64,000 nt of DNA. It comes from Luteimonas sp. MC1750. GTDB lineage: Bacteria > Pseudomonadota > Gammaproteobacteria > Xanthomonadales > Xanthomonadaceae. The DNA is taken from NCBI RefSeq assembly GCF_016615955.1, contig NZ_CP067113.1, positions 1,612,001 through 1,676,000 of the forward strand. The letters run 5' to 3'. The translations under genes and the position numbers were made by a program. The notes under the pieces were generated by a model that saw only the letters and a list, made by a program, of their open reading frames with translations, did no database searches and had not been told where the DNA came from. Positions within the stretch are counted from its first letter, which is position 1, and every line of letters starts with the position of its first letter. Positions 27,605 through 36,422 of this stretch are shown piece after piece.

Positions 27605-28738
27605 TCAGGACGTCATCCGTTCCCAGAAGCCCTTCACCCCGTCGACGAAGGTGCTCGACTTGGGCGAATGGCGGCGCGCGCCCTCGCCGATGAAGGTGGC
27701 CTCGAACTGCTCCAGCAGTTCGCGCTGCTCCGTGGTCAGGTTGACCGGGGTCTCCAGCACGACCTTGCAGTAGAGGTCGCCCTGCGTCCGGCTGCGCACC
27801 GACTTGACGCCCTTGTCGCGCAGGCGGAAGACCCGGCCGGTCTGGGTCTCGGCCGGGATGCGGATCTCGGCTTCGCCGCCGAGGGTCGGCACGCGCACGG
27901 TGTCGCCCAGTGCCGCCTGGGAGATGCGGATCGGCACTTCGCAATGCAGGTCGTCGCCGTCGCGCTCGAAGATCGGGTGCGGGCGCACGCGGACTTCGAC
28001 GTAGAGGTCGCCCGGCTGGGTGCCGGACGGGCCGGCCTCGCCCTCGCCGGACAGGCGGATGCGGTCGCCGTTGTCGACGCCGGCAGGAACCTTCACCTGC
28101 AGCACCTTCTCCTCTTCCACGCGGCCGTTGCCGCGGCAGGAGGGGCACGGGCTCTTGAAGGTCTTGCCGCGCCCGTGGCACGAGGGGCATGGCTGCTGCA
28201 TCGAGAAGATGCCGCGCTGGAACCGCACCTGGCCGTGGCCATGGCAGGTGTCGCAGGTCTCGAGCTGGCCGTCCTCGGAGCCGGTGCCCTTGCAGGGCTC
28301 GCACTCCACCAGCGTCGGCAGCTCGATGCGGCGCTCGACCCCACCGACGGCGTCCTCCAGGTCGAGCTCCATCACGTAGCCGACGTCGGCCCCGCGACGC
28401 GGGCCACGCGGACCGCCGCCCCCGCCGAAGATGTTGCCGAAGATGTCGCCGAAGATGTCGCCCATGTCCGCGCCGCCGAACCCGGGACCGGCGTTGCCGC
28501 CGCCCATGCCGTGCTCGAACGCGGCGTGGCCGTGCTGGTCGTACATGCGGCGCTTGCCGCCGTCGGAGAGGACCTCGTAGGCCTCCTTGCACTCCTTGAA
28601 CGCGGCCTCGGCCTTGGCATCGCCGGGGTTGCGGTCAGGGTGGTGCTTCATCGCGCAGCGGCGATAGGCCTTCTTCAGTTCCTCCTCGCTGGCGCTGCGT
28701 GCAACGCCGAGGACTTCGTAATAGTCGCGCTTGCTCAT
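27605..28738 (-). CDS. dnaJ: Chaperone DnaJ (Hsp40)
   Basis: J-domain co-chaperone that delivers substrates to DnaK and stimulates its ATPase. The 377 residues show the J domain with the HPD tripeptide ([10 protein letters not shown]), a Gly/Phe linker ([18 protein letters not shown]), and the zinc domain with four CxxCxGxG-type repeats ([37 protein letters not shown]). C-terminal substrate-binding and dimerisation domains follow. It is 136 bp downstream of dnaK; a REP-like palindrome lies in the gap. Confidence 0.98.
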   Translation of the reverse strand: MSKRDYYEVLGVARSASEEELKKAYRRCAMKHHPDRNPGDAKAEAAFKECKEAYEVLSDGGKRRMYDQHGHAAFEHGMGGGNAGPGFGGADMGDIFGDIFGNIFGGGGGPRGPRRGADVGYVMELDLEDAVGGVERRIELPTLVECEPCKGTGSEDGQLETCDTCHGHGQVRFQRGIFSMQQPCPSCHGRGKTFKSPCPSCRGNGRVEEEKVLQVKVPAGVDNGDRIRLSGEGEAGPSGTQPGDLYVEVRVRPHPIFERDGDDLHCEVPIRISQAALGDTVRVPTLGGEAEIRIPAETQTGRVFRLRDKGVKSVRSRTQGDLYCKVVLETPVNLTTEQRELLEQFEATFIGEGARRHSPKSSTFVDGVKGFWERMTS

Positions 28739-28838
28739 CGATCAGGTCCGTGCTGCCTGGTGGACCCGCCGGTGTGCGGGGTCCGGATACGCGGCGGGAA
28801 CCGGGTGTCGATTCCGGTCCCCGCCTCGGGTGTCGCGA

Positions 28839-28861
28839 TCGCGGCCATGGCCGCTCCTACA
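28839..28861 (-). repeat. REP-like palindrome in the dnaK-dnaJ gap, copy C
   Basis: Minus strand TGTAGGA then GCGGCC-AT-GGCCGC and GA. Compared with copies A and B the stem and loop bases differ but pairing is kept, which points to selection on structure. Inside an operon it may adjust mRNA stability between dnaK and dnaJ (inference). Confidence 0.75.
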
Positions 28862-28874
28862 ATCGCCCGGGGAA

Positions 28875-30800
28875 TCAGGCCTTGCGGTCGTCGTCCTTGA
28901 CTTCGGTGAACTCGGCGTCGACCACGTCATCGGCCTGGCCGGCGTCGGCCTGGCCGGGGGCCTCGCCGTCACCGCCCTGCCCGGCCGCTGCCGCCGCCGC
29001 GAACAGCGCCTGCGCGACTTCTTCCAGGGCCTTGGTCTTGGCCTCGATCTGGCCCTTGTCGTCGCCCTTCATCGCGGTCTCGACCTCGGCGATCGCGGAC
29101 TCCACGCGGCCGATCACGTCACCGGGGACCTTGTCGCCGTTGTCCTTGATCGCGCTGCGGGTGCCGTGCACCAGCGCATCGGCCTGGTTGCGGGCGCCGA
29201 CCAGCTCGTGGAACTTCTTGTCGTCCTCGCGGTGCGCCTCGGCGTCGGCGACCATCCGCTGGATCTCGTCGTCCGACAGGCCCGAACCGGCCTTGATCTC
29301 GACCTTCTGCTCCTTGCCGGTCTTCTTGTCCTTGGCGGTCACGTGCACGATGCCGTTGGCATCGATGTCGAACGACACTTCCACCTGCGGCATGCCGCGC
29401 GGCGCGGCGTCGATGCCGCTGAGGTCGAACTTGGCCAGCGACTTGTTGTAGCGGGCCTGCTCGCGCTCGCCCTGCAGCACGTGCACGGTGACGGCGGACT
29501 GGTTGTCCTCGGCGGTGCTGAACGTCTGCGAGGCCTTGGTCGGGATGGTGGTGTTCTTCTCGATGATCTTGGTGAACACGCCACCCAGGGTCTCGATGCC
29601 GAGCGACAGCGGGGTCACGTCGAGCAGCAGCACGTCCTTGACGTCGCCGGCCAGCACGCCGCCCTGCACCGCCGCGCCGATGGCGACGGCCTCGTCGGGG
29701 TTCACGTCCTTGCGCGGGTCCTTGCCGAAGAACTCGGCCACGGCCTGCTGCACCTTGGGCATGCGGGTCTGGCCGCCGACCAGGATCACTTCGTTGATGT
29801 CGCTCGCGCGCAGGCCGGCGTCGTTGAGCGCCGTGCGGCAGGGCTCGATCGTCTTCTTGACCAGGTCCTCGACCAGCGCCTCGAGCTTGGCCCGGGTCAG
29901 CTTGATGTTGAGGTGCTTCGGGCCCGAAGCGTCCGCGGTCACGTAAGGCAGGTTCACTTCCGTCTGCTGCGCGGTCGAGAGTTCGATCTTGGCGCGCTCG
30001 GCGGCGTCCTTCAGGCGCTGCAGGGCCAGCGGATCCTTGCGCAGGTCGATGCCCTGGTCCTTCTGGAACTCCTCCACCAGGTAATCGATGACGCGCTTGT
30101 CGAAGTCTTCGCCACCCAGGAAGGTGTCGCCGTTGGTGGCCAGCACCTCGAACTGCTTCTCGCCGTCGACTTCGGCGATCTCGATGATCGACATGTCGAA
30201 GGTACCGCCGCCGAGGTCGTACACGGCGATCTTGCGGTCGCCGCCGTCCTTGTCGAGGCCATAGGCCAGCGCGGCCGCGGTGGGCTCGTTGATGATGCGC
30301 TTGACGTCGAGGCCGGCAATCCGGCCGGCGTCCTTGGTCGCCTGGCGCTGCGAATCGTTGAAGTAGGCAGGCACCGTGATCACGGCCTCCGTGACCTTCT
30401 CGCCCAGGTAGTCCTCGGCGGTCTTCTTCATCTTTTCCAGGATGCGCGCGGAGACTTCCTGCGCCGACAGCTTCTTGCCGTCGCTCGTCTCGACCCAGGC
30501 GTCGCCGTTGTCGTGCCCGACGATGGCATACGGCACCAGGTCGAGGTCCTTCTTGACTTCGGCGTCGCTGAACTTGCGGCCGATCAGGCGCTTCACCGCG
30601 TAGAAGGTGTTCTTGGGATTGGTGACGGCCTGGCGCTTGGCGGACGCGCCGACCAGCACTTCGCCGTCCTTGGTGTAGGCGACGACGGAAGGCGTGGTGC
30701 GATCGCCTTCGCTGTTCTCGATGACGCGGGCCTTGCCGCCGTCCATGATCGCCACGCACGAATTGGTCGTGCCCAGGTCGATGCCGATGATCTTTGCCAT
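28875..30800 (-). CDS. dnaK: Chaperone DnaK (Hsp70)
   Basis: Cytosolic ATP-dependent folding chaperone. At 641 residues it has the Hsp70 signatures in order: [13 protein letters not shown] at the start, [14 protein letters not shown] [16 protein letters not shown], and [14 protein letters not shown]. The linker and substrate-binding domain follow ([14 protein letters not shown]), and the C-terminal tail ends in a conserved acidic stretch ([12 protein letters not shown]). The start is ATG at 30800. A sigma-32-type promoter is visible about 60 bp upstream, within the grpE-dnaK gap. Confidence 0.98.
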   Translation of the reverse strand: MAKIIGIDLGTTNSCVAIMDGGKARVIENSEGDRTTPSVVAYTKDGEVLVGASAKRQAVTNPKNTFYAVKRLIGRKFSDAEVKKDLDLVPYAIVGHDNGDAWVETSDGKKLSAQEVSARILEKMKKTAEDYLGEKVTEAVITVPAYFNDSQRQATKDAGRIAGLDVKRIINEPTAAALAYGLDKDGGDRKIAVYDLGGGTFDMSIIEIAEVDGEKQFEVLATNGDTFLGGEDFDKRVIDYLVEEFQKDQGIDLRKDPLALQRLKDAAERAKIELSTAQQTEVNLPYVTADASGPKHLNIKLTRAKLEALVEDLVKKTIEPCRTALNDAGLRASDINEVILVGGQTRMPKVQQAVAEFFGKDPRKDVNPDEAVAIGAAVQGGVLAGDVKDVLLLDVTPLSLGIETLGGVFTKIIEKNTTIPTKASQTFSTAEDNQSAVTVHVLQGEREQARYNKSLAKFDLSGIDAAPRGMPQVEVSFDIDANGIVHVTAKDKKTGKEQKVEIKAGSGLSDDEIQRMVADAEAHREDDKKFHELVGARNQADALVHGTRSAIKDNGDKVPGDVIGRVESAIAEVETAMKGDDKGQIEAKTKALEEVAQALFAAAAAAGQGGDGEAPGQADAGQADDVVDAEFTEVKDDDRKA

Positions 30801-30857
30801 GGGTCTCTAGCCTCTTGCAACTTGGTCTGGGGGGCGGCGGAGCCGCCGATGACTGCT

Positions 30858-30885
30858 ATCTGGGGGTGGCGGTGGCGCCTTCAAG
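30858..30885 (-). promoter_or_regulatory. Sigma-32 (heat-shock) promoter upstream of dnaK
   Basis: Minus strand CTTGAA (30880-30885, followed by G), 14 bp, then CCCCAGAT (30858-30865), against the consensus CTTGAAA/CCCCATnT. It predicts a leader of about 50 nt before dnaK. Confidence 0.7.
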
Positions 30886-30914
30886 CGCCGCCCGCCATCC
30901 GGAAAGGCCTTGTT

Positions 30915-31424
30915 TCAGTCGGAATTGGCCACGGCCACCATGGCCGGGCGCAGCAGCTGCTCGTTGAGCCGGTAGCCCTTCTGGAACAGCTGGGCCACGG
31001 CGCCGGGCTCGACGCCGGCCGCCTCCACCACGCTCATGGCCTGGTGCAGCTCGGGATTGAAGGCCTCGCCCGCGGCGGGGGCGATCTGCACCAGACCCTG
31101 GTTGCCGGTGACCCGGCGCAGCTCGCGGAGCGTCAGCTCGACGCCATCGTGCAGTGGCCCGGAGCCGCCGGCGGCGACGAGGGCGGCGTCCAGGCTGTCG
31201 AACACCGGCAGCAGGTCGCCCAGCAGCTGCTTGTTGGCGAAACGGCAGGCGTTCTGCACGTCGCGCTCCATCCGGCGGCGCTGGTTCTCGAGGTCGGCGC
31301 GGTCGACCAGCGACTGCGCGCGCACCTGCTCGAGCTCGGCGCGGAGGGTTTCGATCACGTCTTCCAGCGGAAGGTCGTCTGCGGGCGCCTCGGCGGCGTG
31401 GTCGGGCGTCTGTTCGGTGGTCAT
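30915..31424 (-). CDS. grpE: Nucleotide exchange factor GrpE
   Basis: Exchanges ADP for ATP on DnaK. It has 169 residues: an acidic N-terminal tail, a long coiled-coil helix (LRAELEQVRAQSLVDRADLE), and the beta domain with the family signature ending near EAFNPELHQAMSVVEA. Its ATG overlaps the hrcA stop as ATGA, so it is translationally coupled to the repressor gene. Confidence 0.97.
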   Translation of the reverse strand: MTTEQTPDHAAEAPADDLPLEDVIETLRAELEQVRAQSLVDRADLENQRRRMERDVQNACRFANKQLLGDLLPVFDSLDAALVAAGGSGPLHDGVELTLRELRRVTGNQGLVQIAPAAGEAFNPELHQAMSVVEAAGVEPGAVAQLFQKGYRLNEQLLRPAMVAVANSD

Positions 31425-32512
31425 CGCTCTCGTGGGTCCGGAATGGCTCGGTCCGGACTGAGTGGGGATGCCGCGTCGGGATTCAAGGCGGCACCGAGCG
31501 CCTCGGCGGTCGCCTGCACCACCGGGATGACCCGGTCGTAGGCCATCCGGGTCGGCCCGATCACCCCGAGCACGCCCAGCACGCGGCCACCGGCGCCGTA
31601 GGGCGCGGTCACCAGCGACATCCCCGCCAGCGGCGCGACCCCGGTTTCCTCGCCGAAGAACACCCGCACGCCCTGGGCCTTCACCGTGCGCTCGAGGAGC
31701 TGCAGGATCTCGCGCTTTTCCGAAAACGCCTCGAACAGCTCGCGCAAACGGTCGAGATCGGCCAGGTCCTGCAGCCCCAGCAGCCGGGCCTGGCCGGCCA
31801 CCACCATGTCCTCGCCGGCGGGCGCCAGCGCCTGCTCGGCGAGCTCGGTGGTGGCGCGCAGCAGCCCCTCGAGCTCGCTGCGCGCGCTCTTCAGCTCGCG
31901 CAGCAGGCCGGCGCGGATGGCCGGCAGCGGCTGGCCGGCGAAGTTCGCGTTGAGGTAGTTCGCCACCCGCTCGAGCTCGGCGCCATCGTAGGCGCGGCGG
32001 GTCTGGACGATGCGGTTCTGCACTTCGTTGTCGGCGAAGACCACGATCGCCATCACCCGCTGGCCATCCAGGGGCACGAAGTCGATCTGGCGGAAAGCGA
32101 ACTGCTCCCGGCCCGGCACGCTGACCACGCCGACGAAGCGGGTCATCGCCGAGACCAGCTCCGAGGCATTGCCCAGCAGCGACTGGGTGCCGCCGCCGGG
32201 CGCCAGGCCGCCGCGCAGGCGGTCGAACTCGGCGTCCTCGAGCGGGCTGAGCTGCAGCAGCGAGTCGACGAAGACCCGGTAGCCGCGTGCGGTGGGCACG
32301 CGCCCGGCGGAGGTATGCGGTGCCGACAGCAGGCCGACCTCCTCGAGGTCGGACAGGATGTTGCGGATCGTCGCCGGACTGACGTCCAGTCCGGCATGGC
32401 GCGCCAGGGTCTGCGAACCGACCGGCTCGCCATCGCGGATATGGCGCGCGATGAGGGTGCGCAGCAGCTGGCGACTGCGTGCATCGAGGGGATCGTCAGG
32501 GCGTCGGGACAT
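31421..32512 (-). CDS. hrcA: Heat-inducible transcription repressor HrcA
   Basis: Represses heat-shock genes by binding CIRCE operators, with activity normally dependent on GroE. The 363-residue protein has an N-terminal winged helix (RQLLRTLIARHIRDGEPVGS and SPATIRNILSDLEEVGLL) and the C-terminal GAF-like HrcA domain (VTAPYGAGGRVLGVLGVIGP). The ATG at 32512 is chosen from homology. No Shine-Dalgarno is visible, and a TTGCGA-17-TATACC promoter ends 6 nt before the ATG, suggesting a leaderless message. No CIRCE element is found in its own upstream region. Confidence 0.96.
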   Translation of the reverse strand: MSRRPDDPLDARSRQLLRTLIARHIRDGEPVGSQTLARHAGLDVSPATIRNILSDLEEVGLLSAPHTSAGRVPTARGYRVFVDSLLQLSPLEDAEFDRLRGGLAPGGGTQSLLGNASELVSAMTRFVGVVSVPGREQFAFRQIDFVPLDGQRVMAIVVFADNEVQNRIVQTRRAYDGAELERVANYLNANFAGQPLPAIRAGLLRELKSARSELEGLLRATTELAEQALAPAGEDMVVAGQARLLGLQDLADLDRLRELFEAFSEKREILQLLERTVKAQGVRVFFGEETGVAPLAGMSLVTAPYGAGGRVLGVLGVIGPTRMAYDRVIPVVQATAEALGAALNPDAASPLSPDRAIPDPRER

Positions 32513-32518
32513 GCCGCG

Positions 32519-32547
32519 GGTATACGTCCGCCGGGCGCCCGTCGCAA
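32519..32547 (-). promoter_or_regulatory. Sigma-70-type promoter of hrcA
   Basis: Minus strand TTGCGA (32542-32547), exactly 17 bp, TATACC (32519-32524). The -10 ends 6 nt before the ATG, so transcription would begin at or next to the start codon. Confidence 0.55.
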
Positions 32548-32602
32548 GCGGCGAGATTCGCCGATGACAGGCTGCGCGTCTCCGCGGCACAATTCGCACG
32601 CC

Positions 32603-34282
32603 ATGCTCAAGCGCCTGTCGATCAAGGATTTCGCCGTCGTCTCCGCCACCGAACTGGAATTCGGGCCGGGACTCACGGTCGTGTCCGGCGAGACCGGCGC
32701 CGGCAAGTCGCTGATCGTCGACGCGCTGGGCTTCCTGTCCGGGCTGCGCGCCGACAGCGGCATGGTCCGCCATGGCGCGCAGCGCGCCGAACTCGACGCC
32801 GAGTTCACGCTCGACGACTCACCCGCGGCGCTGGGCTGGCTGCGCGAGCAGGAATTCGACGACGGCGCCGCCTGCCAGCTGCGGCGCACCCTGCGCGCCG
32901 ACGGCGGCTCGCGGGCCTGGATCAACGGCCGTCCGGCCACCCTCTCCCAGCTGGGCGCGCTGGCCGCGCTGCTGGTGGAGATCCACGGCCAGCACGAACA
33001 CCAGGCCCTGCTGTCGCGCGGCAGCCAGCTGGCCCTGCTCGATGCCTACGGCCGCCACGAGGCGGAACTGGCGGCCGTCGCGCAGGCGGCACGCGCCTGG
33101 TCGGCGCTGCTGCGCGAGCACGAGCGCCTCAACGCGGCCGGCGACGTCTCGGACCGGATCGACTTCCTGGGCCACCAGCTCGGCGAGCTGGAGCGCGAGG
33201 CGCTGGAGCCGGACTCGATCGCCGAGCTGGTGGTCGCGCACCGGCGCCAGGCGCATGGCGCCGAGCTCGTGGAGGCCTGCGACGCCGCGCTCGAACGCCT
33301 GGGCGGCGACAGCGACGCCCTGCCCGCCGCGGTGCAGCAGCTGCGCGCCCTGCTCGGGCGCATGCGCGCGCACGAGGCACGGCTCGGGGACGTGGACGCC
33401 CTGCTCGAGGGCGCCGCGATCCAGCTTGACGAGGCCGCGGTGCTGCTCGACCGCATCCGCGCCGACCTCGACATCGATCCCGCGCGGATGCAGGCGCACG
33501 ACGCGCGGCTTTCGCGCCTGCACGAACTCTCGCGCAAGCATCGGGTGCCGGTCGAGGACCTGGCGAGCCACCGCGATGCGCTGGCCGCGGAACTCGAGAT
33601 GCTGGCCACTTCCGCCAGGCGGCTGGAAGGCCTGGGCGCCGAGATCACCGGCGCGGCGGCGGCGTGGCGCACGGCCGCGGCGAAGCTCGGCAAGGCTCGC
33701 GCCCGGGCCGCGACCGCGCTGGGCAAGGCGACCACCGCCCTGGTGGGCGAGCTGGGCATGGGCGGGGGCCGCTTCGAGATCGCGCTCGAACCCATCGCGG
33801 CCGACGCACCCGACGCGCAGGGCGCCGAGCGCGCCGAGTTCCTGGTCACCGCCAACGCCGGCCAGCCGCCGCGCCCGCTGCGCAAGGTCGCCTCGGGCGG
33901 CGAGCTCTCGCGCATCTCGCTGGCGATCGAAGTCGCCGCGCTCGGCCTGGACGCGGTCCAGACCATGGTCTTCGACGAGGTCGACTCGGGCATCGGCGGC
34001 AACGTCGCCGGCATCGTCGGGCGCAAGCTGCGCGACCTGGGCAGCCGCCGCCAGGTGCTCTGCGTGACCCACCTGCCGCAGGTCGCGGCCCAGGGCCACG
34101 CGCATTACCGGGTGAGCAAGGCCGAGCGTGCGGGCATGACCCAGAGCGCGGTGCGCCTGCTCGACGACGCCGGCCGCCAGGAGGAGCTGGCGCGGATGCT
34201 GGGCGGGATCGAGGTCAGCAGCGAGGCGCGGGCCGCAGCCAGGCGCCTGCTGAGCGAGGCGGAGGGGTCGCCGGTCGCCTGA
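32603..34282 (+). CDS. recN: DNA repair protein RecN
   Basis: SMC-like ATPase for double-strand-break repair. It has 559 residues with the Walker A motif VVSGETGAGKSLIVDALGF at the N-terminus, a central coiled-coil region, the ABC signature LRKVASGGELSRISLAIE, Walker B MVFDEVDSGIGG, and a VLCVTHLPQVAAQGH switch. The ATG at 32603 (MLKRLSIKDFAVV) is fixed by homology. It is divergent from hrcA, with 90 bp between, and convergent with fur, 8 bp between stops. I do not see a LexA box upstream, although recN is SOS-controlled in many bacteria. Confidence 0.97.
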   Translation: MLKRLSIKDFAVVSATELEFGPGLTVVSGETGAGKSLIVDALGFLSGLRADSGMVRHGAQRAELDAEFTLDDSPAALGWLREQEFDDGAACQLRRTLRADGGSRAWINGRPATLSQLGALAALLVEIHGQHEHQALLSRGSQLALLDAYGRHEAELAAVAQAARAWSALLREHERLNAAGDVSDRIDFLGHQLGELEREALEPDSIAELVVAHRRQAHGAELVEACDAALERLGGDSDALPAAVQQLRALLGRMRAHEARLGDVDALLEGAAIQLDEAAVLLDRIRADLDIDPARMQAHDARLSRLHELSRKHRVPVEDLASHRDALAAELEMLATSARRLEGLGAEITGAAAAWRTAAAKLGKARARAATALGKATTALVGELGMGGGRFEIALEPIAADAPDAQGAERAEFLVTANAGQPPRPLRKVASGGELSRISLAIEVAALGLDAVQTMVFDEVDSGIGGNVAGIVGRKLRDLGSRRQVLCVTHLPQVAAQGHAHYRVSKAERAGMTQSAVRLLDDAGRQEELARMLGGIEVSSEARAAARRLLSEAEGSPVA

Positions 34283-34290
34283 GGCCGGAC

Positions 34291-34695
34291 TCAGCGCTTC
34301 TTGCGGACGTAGAGCACCAGCGAGTGCTCCTCGAGGATGTAGCCGTACTTCTCGGCCACCGCGTGCTGCAGCGCCTCGATTTCGGGGCTTTCGAACTCGA
34401 TGATCCGGCCGGTGTCGACCTCGACCATGTGGTCGTGGTGACCACCGCGGTCGATCTCGTAGACGGCCGTGCCGCCTTCGAAGTTGTGCTTGAGCACCAG
34501 GCCCGCGGCCTCGAACTGGGTCAGCACGCGGTAGACCGTCGCCAGGCCGATCTCGTCGCCGGAATCCAGCAGCTGGCGATAGATCTCCTCGGCCGTCATG
34601 TGGTGGCGCGAGGACTCCTGCTCGAGCAGCTGCAGGATGCGCATGCGCGGATGGGTGACCTTCAGTCCGGCCCTGCGCAACTCGTTGGTTTCCAT
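34291..34695 (-). CDS. fur: Ferric uptake regulator Fur
   Basis: Iron-responsive repressor. It has 134 residues: an N-terminal winged helix (LRRAGLKVTHPRMRILQLLE, LATVYRVLTQFEAAGLV) and a C-terminal dimerisation domain with the metal-binding His-rich segment GGHHDHMVEVDTG. The second CxxC zinc motif of some Fur proteins is absent, as in other xanthomonads and pseudomonads. It is divergent from bamE/omlA with 82 bp between; the fur-omlA divergent pair is a known arrangement in Xanthomonas. Confidence 0.97.
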   Translation of the reverse strand: METNELRRAGLKVTHPRMRILQLLEQESSRHHMTAEEIYRQLLDSGDEIGLATVYRVLTQFEAAGLVLKHNFEGGTAVYEIDRGGHHDHMVEVDTGRIIEFESPEIEALQHAVAEKYGYILEEHSLVLYVRKKR

Positions 34696-34777
34696 GCGTC
34701 TCCCGTCAGTGAGGCGGTTGGGGGGCGCCAGCCGCCGTCGACCGGTTGCCGTGGCCCGGCGAGTGTATCATCGCGGC

Positions 34778-35197
34778 ATGTCCGCCCCGACCTGGTTCCC
34801 GATGCACAAGCTGATCGTCACCGCCCTCGCCGCCTGCCTCACCGCGGGCTGCGGAATCATCTACAAGCAGCCGGTCTACCAGGGCACGCTGATCTCGCCG
34901 GCCAACGTCGAGCAGCTGCAGGTGGGCATGAGCCGCCAGCAGGTCGAGGCGTTGCTGGGCACGCCGTCGATCCAGGATCCGTTCCACCAGAACCGCTGGG
35001 ACTACACCGCCACCGAGCGCGTGGGCCGCGGCTCGAAGACCGAGAAGCGCAACTTCGTCGTGCATTTCGAAGGCGACTCGGTGGCCCGTTGGGAAGGCGA
35101 CTATTTCCCCGAGCGCAACCAGCAGCTGATCCAGGACGTGCGCCGCCAGTTCGGCCCCAACCTCGCCCGCCCGGCCAAGCGCGGCGCCGGACGCTAG
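34778..35197 (+). CDS. bamE: Outer membrane assembly lipoprotein BamE (OmlA)
   Basis: Small lipoprotein of the BAM complex that inserts outer-membrane proteins. It has 139 residues from the ATG at 34778, with a signal peptide (LIVTALAACLTAGC) ending in a lipobox with the modified Cys. The SmpA/OmlA domain carries VEQLQVGMSRQQVEALLGTP and NRWDYTATERVG. A second ATG at 34802 (MHKLIVTAL) is an alternative start and gives a more typical signal peptide. A -10-like TATCAT lies 6 nt before the first ATG; if that is the promoter, the message is either leaderless or uses the second start. Confidence 0.94.
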   Translation: MSAPTWFPMHKLIVTALAACLTAGCGIIYKQPVYQGTLISPANVEQLQVGMSRQQVEALLGTPSIQDPFHQNRWDYTATERVGRGSKTEKRNFVVHFEGDSVARWEGDYFPERNQQLIQDVRRQFGPNLARPAKRGAGR

Positions 35198-35203
35198 TCC
35201 GCG

Positions 35204-35461
35204 TCAGCGCGCACCGCGGGCGGCCCTGCGCCGGCGCGCATCCTTGGGATCGACCTGCAGCGGCCGCAGCAGTTCCACGCGGTCACCGTCGCCGAGCCGG
35301 GTCTCCTCGCCGGCGCGCACGCCGAACACCGCATAGCCGTCGACGCCGGCGAGCGGCAGTCCGCTCGCGGCCACCGCCTCGCCGAGCGTGGCATCGGCAT
35401 CCAGCTCGACCACGACGGCGTGGTGCGCGCGCGGCAGTGCCAGCACCACCTCCACGCGCAT
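35204..35461 (-). CDS. rnfH: RnfH family ubiquitin-like protein
   Basis: Small protein (85 residues) with a beta-grasp fold of the RnfH/UPF0125 type; its function is not established. The core MRVEVVLALP then VVVELDADATLGEAVAASG and GDRVELLRPLQVDPKDARRRRA is typical. It lies 3 bp downstream of ratA on the same strand, the same pair as E. coli ratA-ratB (ratB is rnfH), and is convergent with bamE. Confidence 0.92.
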   Translation of the reverse strand: MRVEVVLALPRAHHAVVVELDADATLGEAVAASGLPLAGVDGYAVFGVRAGEETRLGDGDRVELLRPLQVDPKDARRRRAARGAR

Positions 35462-35464
35462 GGC

Positions 35465-35893
35465 TCAGTCCGCCGCGTCGGCCACGCGCACGAAATCGTC
35501 GACCATGCGGTCGGCCAGCCCCTGCAGCCCGAGCTTCAGCGCGGGCACCAGCAACCGGCTGCGCGGCTCGAAATCGAGGACCAGGGTGACCTTGCAGGCC
35601 GACTCGTCGAGCGCGTGGAAATCCCAGCGCCCTTCGAGCCTGCGGAACGGACCGTCACGCAGCGCCATGTCGATGCGGTGCGGCGGCTGCAGCCGGTTCT
35701 CGGTGGTGAACCAGGTGCTGATGCCGCCGATGCCCAGTTCGAGCCGTCCCAGCACCCGATCCGGTCCCGCCTCGACCACTTCGGCACCGCTGCACCAGGC
35801 GAAGCGACGCGGATAGGCTTCGACGTCGTTGACCAGCTGGAACATCCGCGCGGCGGAGTGCTCGACCAGTGCGGACCGGGTGATCGTGGGCAT
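35465..35893 (-). CDS. ratA: RatA-type START/Coq10-family protein
   Basis: SRPBCC/polyketide-cyclase fold protein of 142 residues. In E. coli RatA was described as blocking ribosome subunit association, but the family is also homologous to coenzyme Q-binding Coq10, so either role is possible. Visible landmarks are [35 protein letters not shown] and the C-terminal helix [20 protein letters not shown]. The ATG at 35893 is set by homology. It is divergent from smpB with only 23 bp between start codons. Confidence 0.93.
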   Translation of the reverse strand: MPTITRSALVEHSAARMFQLVNDVEAYPRRFAWCSGAEVVEAGPDRVLGRLELGIGGISTWFTTENRLQPPHRIDMALRDGPFRRLEGRWDFHALDESACKVTLVLDFEPRSRLLVPALKLGLQGLADRMVDDFVRVADAAD

Positions 35894-35916
35894 GGGCGGT
35901 GTGGGAGAATGGCGCG

Positions 35917-36414
35917 ATGGGCAAGAACGCAAAGGATAAGGGAAAGGCCAGGGACGGGGGCACGATCGCGCTCAACAAGCGCGCGCGCTTCGAGTACGCG
36001 CTCGGCGAGCGCTACGAGGCGGGCCTTGCGCTGCAGGGCTGGGAGCTGAAATCGATCCGTGCCGGCCGCGCCAACATCGGCGAAAGCTACGCCGTGGTCC
36101 GCGGCGGCGAGCTGTTCCTGTTCGGTGCCCAGGTCACGCCGCTGATCCAGGCCTCGACCCACGTGGTCGCCGAGGAGCGGCGCACGCGCAAGCTGCTGCT
36201 GCACCGGCACGAGATCGACAAGCTGGTCGGCCTGGTGCAGCGCGAGGGTTACACCATCGTGCCCACTGCGCTCTACTGGAAGGGCAACAAGGTCAAGGCC
36301 GAGATCGCCCTGGCCAAGGGCAAGCAGGACCACGACAAGCGCGACGTCGCCAAGGACCGCGACTGGCAGCGCGACAAGCAGCGCGTGATGCGCCGCCACA
36401 ACCGCGACGCCTGA
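35917..36414 (+). CDS. smpB: SsrA-binding protein SmpB
   Basis: Essential partner of tmRNA in trans-translation, binding the tRNA-like domain and occupying the decoding site. It has 165 residues with the OB-fold segments [21 protein letters not shown] and [13 protein letters not shown] and a basic C-terminal tail ([20 protein letters not shown]) that mimics the anticodon arm. GGGAG lies 11 nt upstream of the ATG at 35917. ssrA lies 2.4 kb downstream on the same strand, with only one opposing kinase gene between. Confidence 0.97.
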   Translation: MGKNAKDKGKARDGGTIALNKRARFEYALGERYEAGLALQGWELKSIRAGRANIGESYAVVRGGELFLFGAQVTPLIQASTHVVAEERRTRKLLLHRHEIDKLVGLVQREGYTIVPTALYWKGNKVKAEIALAKGKQDHDKRDVAKDRDWQRDKQRVMRRHNRDA

Positions 36415-36422
36415 GCCCTGCG

